DNA from: Euryarchaeota archaeon UBA462
GTDB taxonomy: Archaea > Thermoplasmatota > Poseidoniia > Poseidoniales > Thalassarchaeaceae
DNA length: 28,742 nt
NCBI GenBank assembly: GCA_002506755.1
Contig: DAYD01000021.1
Span: 1 to 28,742 of the forward strand
Reading direction: 5' to 3'
Shown here: positions 9,301-15,584 of the stretch, piece after piece
Layout of the letters: every line of letters starts with the position of its first letter
How positions within the stretch are numbered: position 1 is the first letter of the stretch
Translations under genes and position numbers: made by a program
Notes under the pieces: model-generated
What the model saw: the letters and a program-made list of their open reading frames with translations, nothing else
Told to the model about the DNA's origin: nothing
Databases searched by the model: none

Positions 9301-9687
9301 ACTGTAAAGGACGAAGACAAGCATCCAATAATCCCGCTCGCAGAGAAATTACAAGAAATGGGATTCGTAATTTACGCCACTAGGGGTACATCCAGGGTTC
9401 TAAGAGGGGTCGGCGGTCTGGAAGTGAAGACTTGCTATAGGATAGCAGAGGGTAGATCTCCAGACGCGCTGGATCTCATGCGTCAAGGAAAGATACAGCT
9501 AATCATAAATACACCCAGATCCAGTGGTGGAGCGGTTCTAGACGGGAACATGATGCGAAGATTGGCCGTTGAACTAAACATTCCATTCGTGACTACCCTA
9601 GCCGGAGCAAGAATGGAAGTCGAGGCCGTCAAGGAGGCAACAAATGGAACTCCGGAACCTAGACTTTTGAACATCAAATCTCTATGA
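6322..9687 (+). CDS. carB: Carbamoyl-phosphate synthase large subunit
   Basis: CarB uses two ATPs to make carbamoyl phosphate from bicarbonate and the ammonia delivered by CarA. The 1121-residue protein shows the diagnostic internal duplication: GSGPIRIGQ occurs near residue 14 and again near residue 605, each heading a pre-ATP-grasp and ATP-grasp half. Between them is the oligomerisation region, containing PYYYSTYE. From about residue 988 a methylglyoxal-synthase-like allosteric domain begins (GVYITVKDEDK, then ATRGTS). It is slightly longer than the usual ~1070 residues, mostly in the inter-domain linkers. Start and carA stop overlap by one base, indicating coupled translation. Its 3' end overlaps the convergent NTF2-like gene by 6 bases. 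Confidence 0.97.
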   Translation: MPRRDDIARIMILGSGPIRIGQAAEFDFSGSQACRALRSDGYEVILVNSNPATIQNDPEMADKIYIEPLLPEVVKKIMESEKPDALLAGMGGQTALNIASALAKDGTLDELGVELIGCNLAAIDEAEDRDLFKRVCEEIDLPVCKALACDSIEEVISAAEKLGSFPLLIRPAFTLGGLGGGTASNMGELVEIASQGILHSAIGQVLIEESILGWQEHEYEVMRDSSDNAIIVCTMENIDPMGVHTGESIVVAPQQTLSDIDHQMLRDAALKLIRRLNIRGGCNVQFAIDQSNGEFRVIEVNPRVSRSSALASKATGYPIARMAALIAVGYTLDELPNPITGEGTTAAFEPTLDYCVVKIPRWPFDKFRTADRRIGTSMKSTGEVMAIGRSFEEACLKAWASLEYGKPHPRPLTMSDASDGETMDERASEKLPAALLEDWLRIPTDRRLGAVIEAFRRGYSIEDVRDLTGGMTRWFLSRFESLAAIETEIRAAGEIGMKPSGIPQSEMRSWKGSGFTDLHIADALAGFPEAGFKSLPTGHNETAVRLRRHELRIHPRYRMVDSCAAEFAAVTPYYYSTYEGGGAESGVDYVPGLASSVKQRIAVVGSGPIRIGQGIEFDYGCVHAAGAIQDLGHEAIIINNNPETVSTDFDTSDRLYFDPLTLESVSEVLLREDANGILLQFGGQTAINLALPLSNEMPHLSSMGLDLVMEGTSPESVDEASDRERFEEFALRCGLRMPDGATATSPEGVRQAANEIGYPVLIRPSYVLGGRGMEILSNYKQLESYMRDAYLTSDRPLLIDKYLGNAMELDVDAVCDGEDVLVGAIMEHLEEAGIHSGDSTCFIPPQNVPDKILEQVEEWTRVIGLELGIRGCFNIQFAIHDDLLYVLEVNPRGSRTFPFVAKSTGIPLARIAARVALGERLSELDIPEAQTEAVCVKAPVFPFIKLRGLDPAPGPEMKSTGEVMGSHVRASAAYLKARLATELPVPTQGGVYITVKDEDKHPIIPLAEKLQEMGFVIYATRGTSRVLRGVGGLEVKTCYRIAEGRSPDALDLMRQGKIQLIINTPRSSGGAVLDGNMMRRLAVELNIPFVTTLAGARMEVEAVKEATNGTPEPRLLNIKSL

Positions 9688-10014
9688 TGAGAGAAGGGTT
9701 GCCCCTGTTTCAGTCCTGATAATCTTCCCATCGCTAATGGTGTGCACGGCCATTACAGCCTCTGTGGATCCGTCTGGAAAGTCCATTACAGAGTGCTCCA
9801 CTAAGATATCCTCGTTTTCATAGATGCACCTTGAATTTCTGATCACCACGTTTTCGTTGGCCATCATTTGCATCATCATATCACTTGTTTGGCCCTTATC
9901 CATACTCGTGCCAGATTGATGTCTGATGAATTCATAATTTTCATGCAGGGCATCTATGTAATGCTTAGCGTTCTTCTCTTCCATTGCTTTATTCAGTTGT
10001 TCGTAAACTCCCAT
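9682..10014 (-). CDS. NTF2/SnoaL-like domain protein
   Basis: A 110-residue single-domain protein. It has an N-terminal helical segment (residues about 1-28, with ALHENYEFIRH) followed by alternating strands ending in MAVHTISDGKIIRTE. That is the pattern of the NTF2-like/SnoaL fold, whose members are small isomerases, dehydratases or binding domains. No active-site residue can be named with confidence. The ATG at 10014 has no Shine-Dalgarno site. A better one (AGGAG) precedes a 16-codon open frame that starts at 10043 and overlaps this start. Its stop overlaps the end of carB on the opposite strand by 6 bases. Confidence 0.7.
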   Translation of the reverse strand: MGVYEQLNKAMEEKNAKHYIDALHENYEFIRHQSGTSMDKGQTSDMMMQMMANENVVIRNSRCIYENEDILVEHSVMDFPDGSTEAVMAVHTISDGKIIRTETGATLLSS

Positions 10015-10093
10015 GGTTTTGCGTGCGATAATCCTGTCTTCATAGTTTTCTCCTAGCAGAAATGTAAGTTGTTTACGATTTTAGGTGGAAACC

Positions 10094-11662
10094 TCACTCC
10101 AAGAGTCCCAGAACATTAATTCTGCCTATTTCGTAAATTAGTGAGGATGCCTTGGGTCCGCTACTCTTACCAATTAGGACCCAATATATCAGCTTGAAAC
10201 CATCCCTATTGGTTATCTCTGAAGATTCGCATGAGTTTTTAATCGATTTCACTATGGAATCTTCGTCCCAATCACATTTTGCAAGTCTTCCAGAAAGATC
10301 TGACAGGAAGTTGACCGATTTCGAATCAAGACCCTTCTTTTCCTCAATGGGTAGCTCAACTCTAATTTCTATCTTCGACTCATCTGGGAAATGCGGGCCA
10401 TCTATCCAAGACCTCATTCTAGCTAGCCTTTCCATTAATTGTGGGCTTGGTTCCCCTTCAATGTGCCCAGATCTTTCTAAAGATCTCCAGACATCTTGGT
10501 CCAACGATTTTATTTGTGCGAGCATAGAAAGATGTCTGAAGGATACGCCAGCAAAGGAATCCAGGGGGTCCGATCCTCGAACCACTTGACTTAGCCTAAG
10601 TGCGCCACTTTGTGTCGCCAATGAAACAGCCTGACGTTTTGACATACCTTCCTCCTCCTCAAGCGGGCTGGCAACCAACCTTTCGTACTCGTCGGCTATG
10701 TGAAAGAGCGATGGACCTGTATCAAACTCAATGTGCCGATTTATCTTGCTTCTAGCTATAACATAACGGAGGATTTCGGGAGGAACGAGCGACAAGGCCT
10801 CCATTGGCCCCACAGTTAGTCCAGTGGAGCTAGACATAGGTCCCATTCCCTTCAGTTGGATCCATTCGTAAACTATCTTATCCGGCGGATTACCACCCAA
10901 TAGCTTGCAAATTGGAATCCCAGTATCGAAGCTTCCTCCTGCAGAACCATGGTCCTTTCCAGCTGGCTCGCAGGTGATTCCGTGAATAATCCATCTAGCA
11001 GCCCAATCTATTCTCCAAGGCAACTTTCCCTCTGCTTTCCTTATGTCCGATCTTCCTTCCAGACCATTTGAATCAACCCAACTGACAAATGGCTTCTCGT
11101 ACCCCGTAACCCTGACCCCATCTAGGCTACCATCTGGTCCAATCGGATTGTATGGGAACCAATTCTCCCCAAGTTCCCTCCCTGATATTCCCTCAATTAA
11201 ATTTCTTATCTCATCTCTATTCATTATCGCCGTGTCGATGCCTCTGGCAAAAGCTCCAGACTCGTATGTTTCGTGATTCATCACCACCCTGGGTTTGACG
11301 CCTATTTTTTCCAATGCCTGCAAAAAGGGGTTTAGGAAATGCTCGGCATAGCTCACCTCCCCTTTTCCAGGATTCCCGTTATCATCGGGGGCTGGAATAT
11401 ATGCAAGTGGGTGGCCAATGAATTGCTCGTAAGAGGGAGATAGGAAATCGTAGACCCTCCTAAGTGGGTCCATCGAGTCGACAATGAAAACATAGTCAGA
11501 CTCCATACCTGCATCTATACAGGCCCTATGTATCATTTCGGCCGACAGTATTTCTCTGAGATGGCCTATGTGGAACTCTCCAGACGGAGTGATGCCACTG
11601 GCAGAAACCTGCGAGCCCCCTCTTTCTTGGAGAATTTTTGCGGTATAATCCGCCCAGTGCAT
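10094..11662 (-). CDS. lysS: Lysyl-tRNA synthetase, class I
   Basis: This enzyme charges tRNA-Lys and belongs to the class I LysRS found mainly in archaea and some bacteria. The 522-residue protein has the HIGH motif at 31-34 within SGEFHIGHLRE, the family block GKDHGSAGGSFDTG near 235-248, and the second signature at 275-279. That signature reads PMSSS instead of KMSSS/KMSKS. The surrounding LKG and STG are conserved, so alignment is not in doubt, but the catalytic-loop lysine is missing. The anticodon-binding C-terminal part appears complete. The gene starts 8 bases after the GfcR-like gene, whose TGA stop is embedded in its ribosome-binding site (TGAGGTGTCTC then ATG), so translation is coupled. 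Confidence 0.94.
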   Translation of the reverse strand: MHWADYTAKILQERGGSQVSASGITPSGEFHIGHLREILSAEMIHRACIDAGMESDYVFIVDSMDPLRRVYDFLSPSYEQFIGHPLAYIPAPDDNGNPGKGEVSYAEHFLNPFLQALEKIGVKPRVVMNHETYESGAFARGIDTAIMNRDEIRNLIEGISGRELGENWFPYNPIGPDGSLDGVRVTGYEKPFVSWVDSNGLEGRSDIRKAEGKLPWRIDWAARWIIHGITCEPAGKDHGSAGGSFDTGIPICKLLGGNPPDKIVYEWIQLKGMGPMSSSTGLTVGPMEALSLVPPEILRYVIARSKINRHIEFDTGPSLFHIADEYERLVASPLEEEEGMSKRQAVSLATQSGALRLSQVVRGSDPLDSFAGVSFRHLSMLAQIKSLDQDVWRSLERSGHIEGEPSPQLMERLARMRSWIDGPHFPDESKIEIRVELPIEEKKGLDSKSVNFLSDLSGRLAKCDWDEDSIVKSIKNSCESSEITNRDGFKLIYWVLIGKSSGPKASSLIYEIGRINVLGLLE

Positions 11663-11670
11663 GAGACACC

Positions 11671-12252
11671 TCAGACAGTCGCAGCTCTAACTAGAGCCCT
11701 CAGGGGAATGTCTACAACATCGTCATCCCATGATTTATTCACCAAAACCACACACAGTTTGACTTCAGCTCCTGCTGCAGTGAGGCCAGCCGCAGTCGTT
11801 CTCATCGTGGTTCCAGTTGAGTATACATCATCAATAATTACTACTCTTTTCCCTTCTACGTTTGCATATACTTGGGAGAGGTGTCCGCTTACTTCTTCGC
11901 TAATGCTTCTAACGATGGACAATTCTAATCCCATGAAAGAGGAAACAGACTGCGCAAATGCAATTCCATTGATACTCAAACCAACTATCGTGTCCACTTC
12001 GTCCCCTGCCATTTCTTCAATTATATCTGCCATGATGTAGGAAATCGCTTCTATCCTATCTCCCTTGACGGCAATCGACCTCCAGCCAACCTTTACGTCA
12101 AGTGGCTTCTCATCAACCTCATAATCACTTGCAGACAACCATTGTACGGTTGTTTGGGACAGGGACAACTCGTCTGCTATTTGCTGAGTGGTTAGGCCGC
12201 TTTCTCTAAACTCTTCGACTTTGTCCCTTAGCTCGTCTACGCTCAGATGCAT
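11671..12252 (-). CDS. gfcR: GfcR-like transcriptional regulator (HTH plus phosphoribosyltransferase domain)
   Basis: The 193-residue protein has an N-terminal helix-turn-helix (about 12-40, with TTQQIADELSLSQTTVQWL) and a type I phosphoribosyltransferase domain. The PRPP loop is VVIIDDVYSTGTT at 137-149. This is the architecture of archaeal orotate-phosphoribosyltransferase-like proteins. In haloarchaea one member, GfcR, activates genes of sugar catabolism, with the PRT domain thought to sense a metabolite. The HTH argues against it being the housekeeping pyrE enzyme. The symbol is given by homology only; the target genes here are unknown. It is coupled to the LysRS gene downstream. A GGGGT motif 7 bases before the ATG could be its ribosome-binding site. 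Confidence 0.8.
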   Translation of the reverse strand: MHLSVDELRDKVEEFRESGLTTQQIADELSLSQTTVQWLSASDYEVDEKPLDVKVGWRSIAVKGDRIEAISYIMADIIEEMAGDEVDTIVGLSINGIAFAQSVSSFMGLELSIVRSISEEVSGHLSQVYANVEGKRVVIIDDVYSTGTTMRTTAAGLTAAGAEVKLCVVLVNKSWDDDVVDIPLRALVRAATV

Positions 12253-12324
12253 CGTACTACCCCAACTATTCCGTGCTATGAATCCACCGGGGGTATGCTA
12301 CATAGAATATTGAATTCAGTACGC

Positions 12325-12798
12325 TCAGAATCTCCCCGTACTTCCGAATCCGCCATCGCCTCTTTCGGTCTCCCCAAGCTCATGTGGCTCAACCTCGCAT
12401 ATTGTTACCTCGGGGATTGGTGCGATAACTAGCTGGGCAATCCTTTCTCCTGCCTTTACCTCGTAAGACTCCCCCTCTCCGATCCATGTCATCAAAACAA
12501 ACAATTCACCCCTATAGTCGGAGTCTATTGTCCCTATACTATGAGGCAGGATCAATCCCTTCGACCCTAGGGAAGACCTCGCCCTAACCTGACCTTCAAA
12601 ACCAATTGGGATAGCCACCCTAATGCCTGTCCTCAGTTTGGTACTAGATCGAAAGTGCACTGTAGTGTTCTCAAGTGCGTACAGGTCCCAACCAGCTGCG
12701 TGCCGACTCCCCTTCGTCGGCATCTTGGCACCATCATCCATCCTCGCCAACTTAACTTTCAAGGGATGGGATCCAAGCTCTGTACTGGTGCCACTCAT
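12325..12798 (-). CDS. dut: Deoxyuridine 5'-triphosphate nucleotidohydrolase (dUTPase)
   Basis: It hydrolyses dUTP to dUMP and pyrophosphate, keeping uracil out of DNA and supplying dUMP. The 157-residue protein contains all five motifs of trimeric dUTPases: AGWDLYA (35-41), RARSSLG (72-78), GTIDSDYRGEL (89-99), ERIAQLV (118-124) and the P-loop-like RGDGGFGSTG at 146-155. The fifth motif shows the C-terminal arm is intact. I take the ATG at 12798 as the start; a TTG two codons earlier is also in frame. A clear TATA box lies 47 bases upstream, giving a short leader of about 20 bases. Confidence 0.95.
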   Translation of the reverse strand: MSGTSTELGSHPLKVKLARMDDGAKMPTKGSRHAAGWDLYALENTTVHFRSSTKLRTGIRVAIPIGFEGQVRARSSLGSKGLILPHSIGTIDSDYRGELFVLMTWIGEGESYEVKAGERIAQLVIAPIPEVTICEVEPHELGETERGDGGFGSTGRF

Positions 12799-12840
12799 CT
12801 TCAAGGGTCATGCAACCCCGTCAATAATCGTTGGTCCTCA

Positions 12841-12849
12841 ATTTATAAG
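12841..12849 (-). promoter_or_regulatory. TATA box of the dUTPase gene
   Basis: CTTATAAAT on the minus strand is a near-consensus archaeal TATA box. Its centre lies 47 bases before the dut ATG, so transcription should begin about 20 bases ahead of the start codon. Confidence 0.65.
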
Positions 12850-12890
12850 ACTCAAAGTGATGCTGAAAATAATATGAATGTGCCCCTTTG

Positions 12891-13301
12891 CTAAAGTCTG
12901 ACAGGACGAGTTGCTCCACAGGCTTGACATTTCAATAGGGTAGTCCTATCTTCCCTGACGAATCTTGTATCAGGGGCCTTGCATTCCCCACAGAGTATGT
13001 ATGTCTTGACGTACGACACAATCTTTTCCTTTATTCTCTTTGGGGGCACTTTCCCCTTCAGCATTATCCTGACGTTTTCCCTACTTCCAGATGTTCCTAG
13101 TTCATTTAGCAGGTATTGGAATACGTGATTGGCATCCCTGTCCATTGAATCTACTATCTCCGAGAAATTCCTCAGAATAGTCTGACTTCCTTCAATCATT
13201 ATATCTGGCTGGGGCATAGTCCACCTAGACCTCTCGCTAATGTCTTTGGGAATTCTGTCCCTCGCCCTATCAAGAAGCTCTTCATAGTCCTTGTTGCTCA
13301 C
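12891..13301 (-). CDS. eif2b: Translation initiation factor aIF2 subunit beta
   Basis: This is the beta subunit of the archaeal aIF2 heterotrimer, which brings initiator tRNA to the ribosome. The 136 residues are typical in length. They include an N-terminal helix (YEELLDRARDRIP), the central alpha-beta domain with NFSEIVDSMDRD and HVFQYLLNELGT, and a C-terminal zinc ribbon with CGEC and CQACG pairs (KAPDTRFV between them). The start is a GTG at 13301. The next in-frame ATG would remove the conserved N-terminal helix. There is no ribosome-binding site before the GTG, so the transcript may be leaderless. Confidence 0.95.
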   Translation of the reverse strand: MSNKDYEELLDRARDRIPKDISERSRWTMPQPDIMIEGSQTILRNFSEIVDSMDRDANHVFQYLLNELGTSGSRENVRIMLKGKVPPKRIKEKIVSYVKTYILCGECKAPDTRFVREDRTTLLKCQACGATRPVRL

Positions 13302-13363
13302 GTTAGCTCGAATACTGTAGTGCTTTTGACATCACCGGATGCAGAAAACAAGACATCATTGGT

Positions 13364-14380
13364 TTAGGAAAAATCCAAGAGAATCTTTCCTTTATTCTTT
13401 CTATCGTGCATGTGCATCTGAGCCTCGGAAACCCGTTCAAATCTCCATATGCTGTCAATAACCGGATTTATCTTCCCCTCTCCCAGCATAGTGCTAAGTT
13501 CTTCCAGATGGCCCTTGAAAATCGCTGGGTCTTCCAATAGTCCCATGTGGACCCCAAAAACGGCTTTGTTGGAGGTCATCAATTTTATCGGATCGAATCT
13601 AGGCATACCCCACCACAACCTGATTTCAGATATCCGTGATCTTTTTTCCCCCTTGACTGCACCTGAGGCCCCAAAATAGTACAGTTTTCCACCCCTCCTA
13701 GTGGCCATGAGTGATCTCATCAAATGCCTTCCCCCAACTGGGTCTATTGCGTGGTGGACGCCCTTACCATCCGTCATATCCTTGCAAACTTCTACAAAAT
13801 CCTCGGAGTCACGGTCCACAAATCTCATGCCCATTGATTCGACGAAATCTTTCTTTGGGGAAGAGGCAGTGCCGACGACCAAAGAGACCCCGTAGGCATC
13901 GCATATCTGAGAAACTGCAGTACCCACCCCTCCAGCAGCATGATGAATTAGCACCGTATCTTCTTTCGCAAGGTTCCCCAAATAAACGAGCATATGGAAG
14001 GCGGTTCCATAGGTCACTGGAATAGCTGCTGCCTGCTCGAAAGATACCTCATCAGGAAGTAGAAAGACTCTACTCTCATCCAGAACTACCTGCTCGGCCC
14101 AGCCTCCAAAACCAGTCATTGCCAGAACTCTGTCGCCTTCCTTGAAAGATTCCACACCCTCTCCTAGGCTGATTATCTCACCGGACGCCTCATATCCTGG
14201 TGTGAAGGGAAATTTTGGGCTAGATCCGTAAAGCCCTTGCCTCATCATGAGCTCTGCAAAATTGACTCCTGCCTTGTGTACCCTGACGCAGACTTCCCCT
14301 GGACCCGGAATAGGATTTAATGAATCCACGATCTGGATGGTTTCAACACCTCCAGCTCGTGGATAGACTACCTTTCTCAT
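13364..14380 (-). CDS. VAT1-like NADPH:quinone oxidoreductase (medium-chain dehydrogenase/reductase)
   Basis: A 338-residue zinc-free MDR-superfamily enzyme. The N-terminal GroES-like domain includes GVNFAELMMRQG and PFTPGYEASGE. The Rossmann domain carries the nucleotide-binding loop HHAAGGVGTAV near residues 147-157. The C-terminal part includes VFGVHMGLL, a segment I associate with the VAT1/quinone-oxidoreductase branch. It should reduce quinones or activated alkenals with NADPH; the physiological substrate is not evident. Its ATG overlaps the stop of the ferredoxin gene (ATGA), so it is the last gene of a tightly coupled cluster with ferredoxin and pterin dehydratase. Confidence 0.85.
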   Translation of the reverse strand: MRKVVYPRAGGVETIQIVDSLNPIPGPGEVCVRVHKAGVNFAELMMRQGLYGSSPKFPFTPGYEASGEIISLGEGVESFKEGDRVLAMTGFGGWAEQVVLDESRVFLLPDEVSFEQAAAIPVTYGTAFHMLVYLGNLAKEDTVLIHHAAGGVGTAVSQICDAYGVSLVVGTASSPKKDFVESMGMRFVDRDSEDFVEVCKDMTDGKGVHHAIDPVGGRHLMRSLMATRRGGKLYYFGASGAVKGEKRSRISEIRLWWGMPRFDPIKLMTSNKAVFGVHMGLLEDPAIFKGHLEELSTMLGEGKINPVIDSIWRFERVSEAQMHMHDRKNKGKILLDFS

Positions 14381-14676
14381 TCACCCACCAACACATGATC
14401 CTCGGACACATCTCCTACGGACAGGTGTTTCAAAATAGAGCTCAGACCCTCTTCATCATGCGGCAGTGAGTACCATGTCCCCTCGGGATACACTACACAA
14501 GCCGGCCCCGACTCACACCTGTTCAAGCACCCAGATTTATTGACTCGCACGTCGTTTAATCCAGCTTCTCTTGCCTTCCTTTTTAATTTGCCAAGTATGT
14601 CAAGAGATTCTTTTCTGCCACAGCTCCCTCGAGGATGTCCATTTTCTCTCTCATTGGTACATACGAAAACGTGCAT
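14377..14676 (-). CDS. Thioredoxin-like [2Fe-2S] ferredoxin
   Basis: The 99-residue protein matches the thioredoxin-fold ferredoxins (NuoE/Aquifex Fd4 type). Ligand cysteines are C6, C19, C50 and C54, with spacings of 12, 30 and 3 residues; C60 is extra. It should carry single electrons in the cytoplasm. The frame extends upstream to a TTG at 14715 inside the preceding gene. I chose the ATG at 14676 because the fold begins directly there (MHVFVCTN). The stop overlaps the ATG of the quinone oxidoreductase, so this protein may serve that enzyme, but that is inference. Confidence 0.85.
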   Translation of the reverse strand: MHVFVCTNERENGHPRGSCGRKESLDILGKLKRKAREAGLNDVRVNKSGCLNRCESGPACVVYPEGTWYSLPHDEEGLSSILKHLSVGDVSEDHVLVGE

Positions 14677-14698
14677 TCGCAATGCATTAGACAAGCCA

Positions 14699-15028
14699 TC
14701 ACCTAACTTCGTCAAACTTTGCTGCTAACACGAAATCAGACTCAGTTAGGCCATCTATCTTGTGCGTATAGATTACGGCAACCACTTTCCCCCATCCCAG
14801 TTCAAAGTCTGCGTGATGCCCCTGTTCCTCGCATATTCCTCCCAAGGAATTCGTGAAATCCATAGCATTTGCGAAATCGGGGAATCTCCATGTGCGTGTT
14901 AGGTGGTGATTTTTCACCAATTCCCAGTCATCATTTATTTGAGATAGAAACGCGCCTGATTCTTCTTCACTAAGGGGGGGAACGCCGCCTTTACAAGGTA
15001 CGCAATCTTTTGCAGATAAGGTTCCCAT
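14699..15028 (-). CDS. Pterin-4a-carbinolamine dehydratase family protein
   Basis: The 109-residue protein has the family signature EEQGHHADFELGWGKVVAV with the paired histidines, then THKIDGLTESD. The preceding FPDFANAMDF is the usual helix region. Classical members dehydrate the 4a-hydroxy-pterin made by aromatic amino-acid hydroxylases; many prokaryotic members have other or unknown pterin roles. An N-terminal extension of about 30 residues includes CVPCKGG, a CxxC-like pair ahead of the domain. The gene starts 4 bases after the upstream hypothetical gene, with a GGGGG Shine-Dalgarno-like run just before. It precedes the ferredoxin gene. No aromatic hydroxylase is visible in the window. 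Confidence 0.88.
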   Translation of the reverse strand: MGTLSAKDCVPCKGGVPPLSEEESGAFLSQINDDWELVKNHHLTRTWRFPDFANAMDFTNSLGGICEEQGHHADFELGWGKVVAVIYTHKIDGLTESDFVLAAKFDEVR

Positions 15029-15032
15029 TCAT

Positions 15033-15470
15033 TTACCCCCAAAGGTGACTTCCGTGGTCATCCATCTTTTTCTCAGTCATTTCGTGAACTTCGGACCTTC
15101 TCTTCATGTCGTCCTTTTCGAACTTCAATAGCTCCTCATCTTCAATGTATGTCCTTCTCAAGTGAGTGACTAATCTAACTTCGACAATGGCATCTCTAGA
15201 TATGGATCTAAATTCCCCATTTTCGTCCAAGATATCTATTGAAGTGCTCCTCCCTCCCATCATCATTCCCCTAATTAGCGGGTCTCTATTGTCGGGAATC
15301 ATCCTTCGATCCAACAGCATTTCTACCAAGTCATCCTTCCTAAGGCCATATTTTCTCTCCATCAAGGGGCCGTGAAAAACATCGCCTAGCTTCTCGAGGC
15401 TAGGGGACCCATAGTCCTCATGAAGCCTGATGGCCCAATCCGGTAAGCCCCCATCTCTGGCGTCAGACAT
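15033..15470 (-). CDS. Conserved-looking hypothetical protein, first gene of a redox cluster
   Basis: I do not recognise this 145-residue soluble protein. The first half is helical and charged (LPDWAIRLHEDYGSPSLEKL, then a KYGLRKDDLVEMLLDRRM segment). The middle (about 68-110) looks strand-rich and begins with the methionine-rich GMMMGGRSTSIDILDENG. The C-terminus is a highly charged helix rich in E, K, D and R ending in HGSHLWG. No cysteine or known catalytic motif is present. The ATG at 15470 is 25 bases from the centre of a T-rich TATA element, suggesting a leaderless transcript that also carries the dehydratase, ferredoxin and quinone oxidoreductase genes. It may be regulatory or a partner of those enzymes; I cannot say more. 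Confidence 0.7.
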   Translation of the reverse strand: MSDARDGGLPDWAIRLHEDYGSPSLEKLGDVFHGPLMERKYGLRKDDLVEMLLDRRMIPDNRDPLIRGMMMGGRSTSIDILDENGEFRSISRDAIVEVRLVTHLRRTYIEDEELLKFEKDDMKRRSEVHEMTEKKMDDHGSHLWG

Positions 15471-15490
15471 GGCCCAACGATAGGGTAGTC

Positions 15491-15499
15491 ATAAAAAAA
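15491..15499 (-). promoter_or_regulatory. TATA element of the four-gene redox cluster
   Basis: TTTTTTTAT on the minus strand is centred 25 bases before the ATG at 15470. It is the only strongly AT-rich run in the divergent gap to NOG1. Spacing fits leaderless transcription. Confidence 0.5.
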
Positions 15500-15584
15500 C
15501 AAGCGGGTCAACACTACAGGGGTGTCGTTTAGGGAAACTAATGCTTGAAGTGCAATGCAGTGGCGGCGGGAATTAGGTAATGCC

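Noticed and set aside
11671..12252. Reading the PRT protein as the housekeeping orotate phosphoribosyltransferase.
   Set aside because: The N-terminal helix-turn-helix is not part of PyrE and points to the GfcR-type regulator family.
13302..13363. C/D-box small RNA ahead of aIF2-beta (two TGATGT-like sites on the minus strand).
   Set aside because: Neither site matches the C box exactly and no CTGA D box is correctly placed.
15541..15576. An 11-codon upstream frame before NOG1.
   Set aside because: No ribosome-binding site and ordinary length for chance; not supported as a gene.
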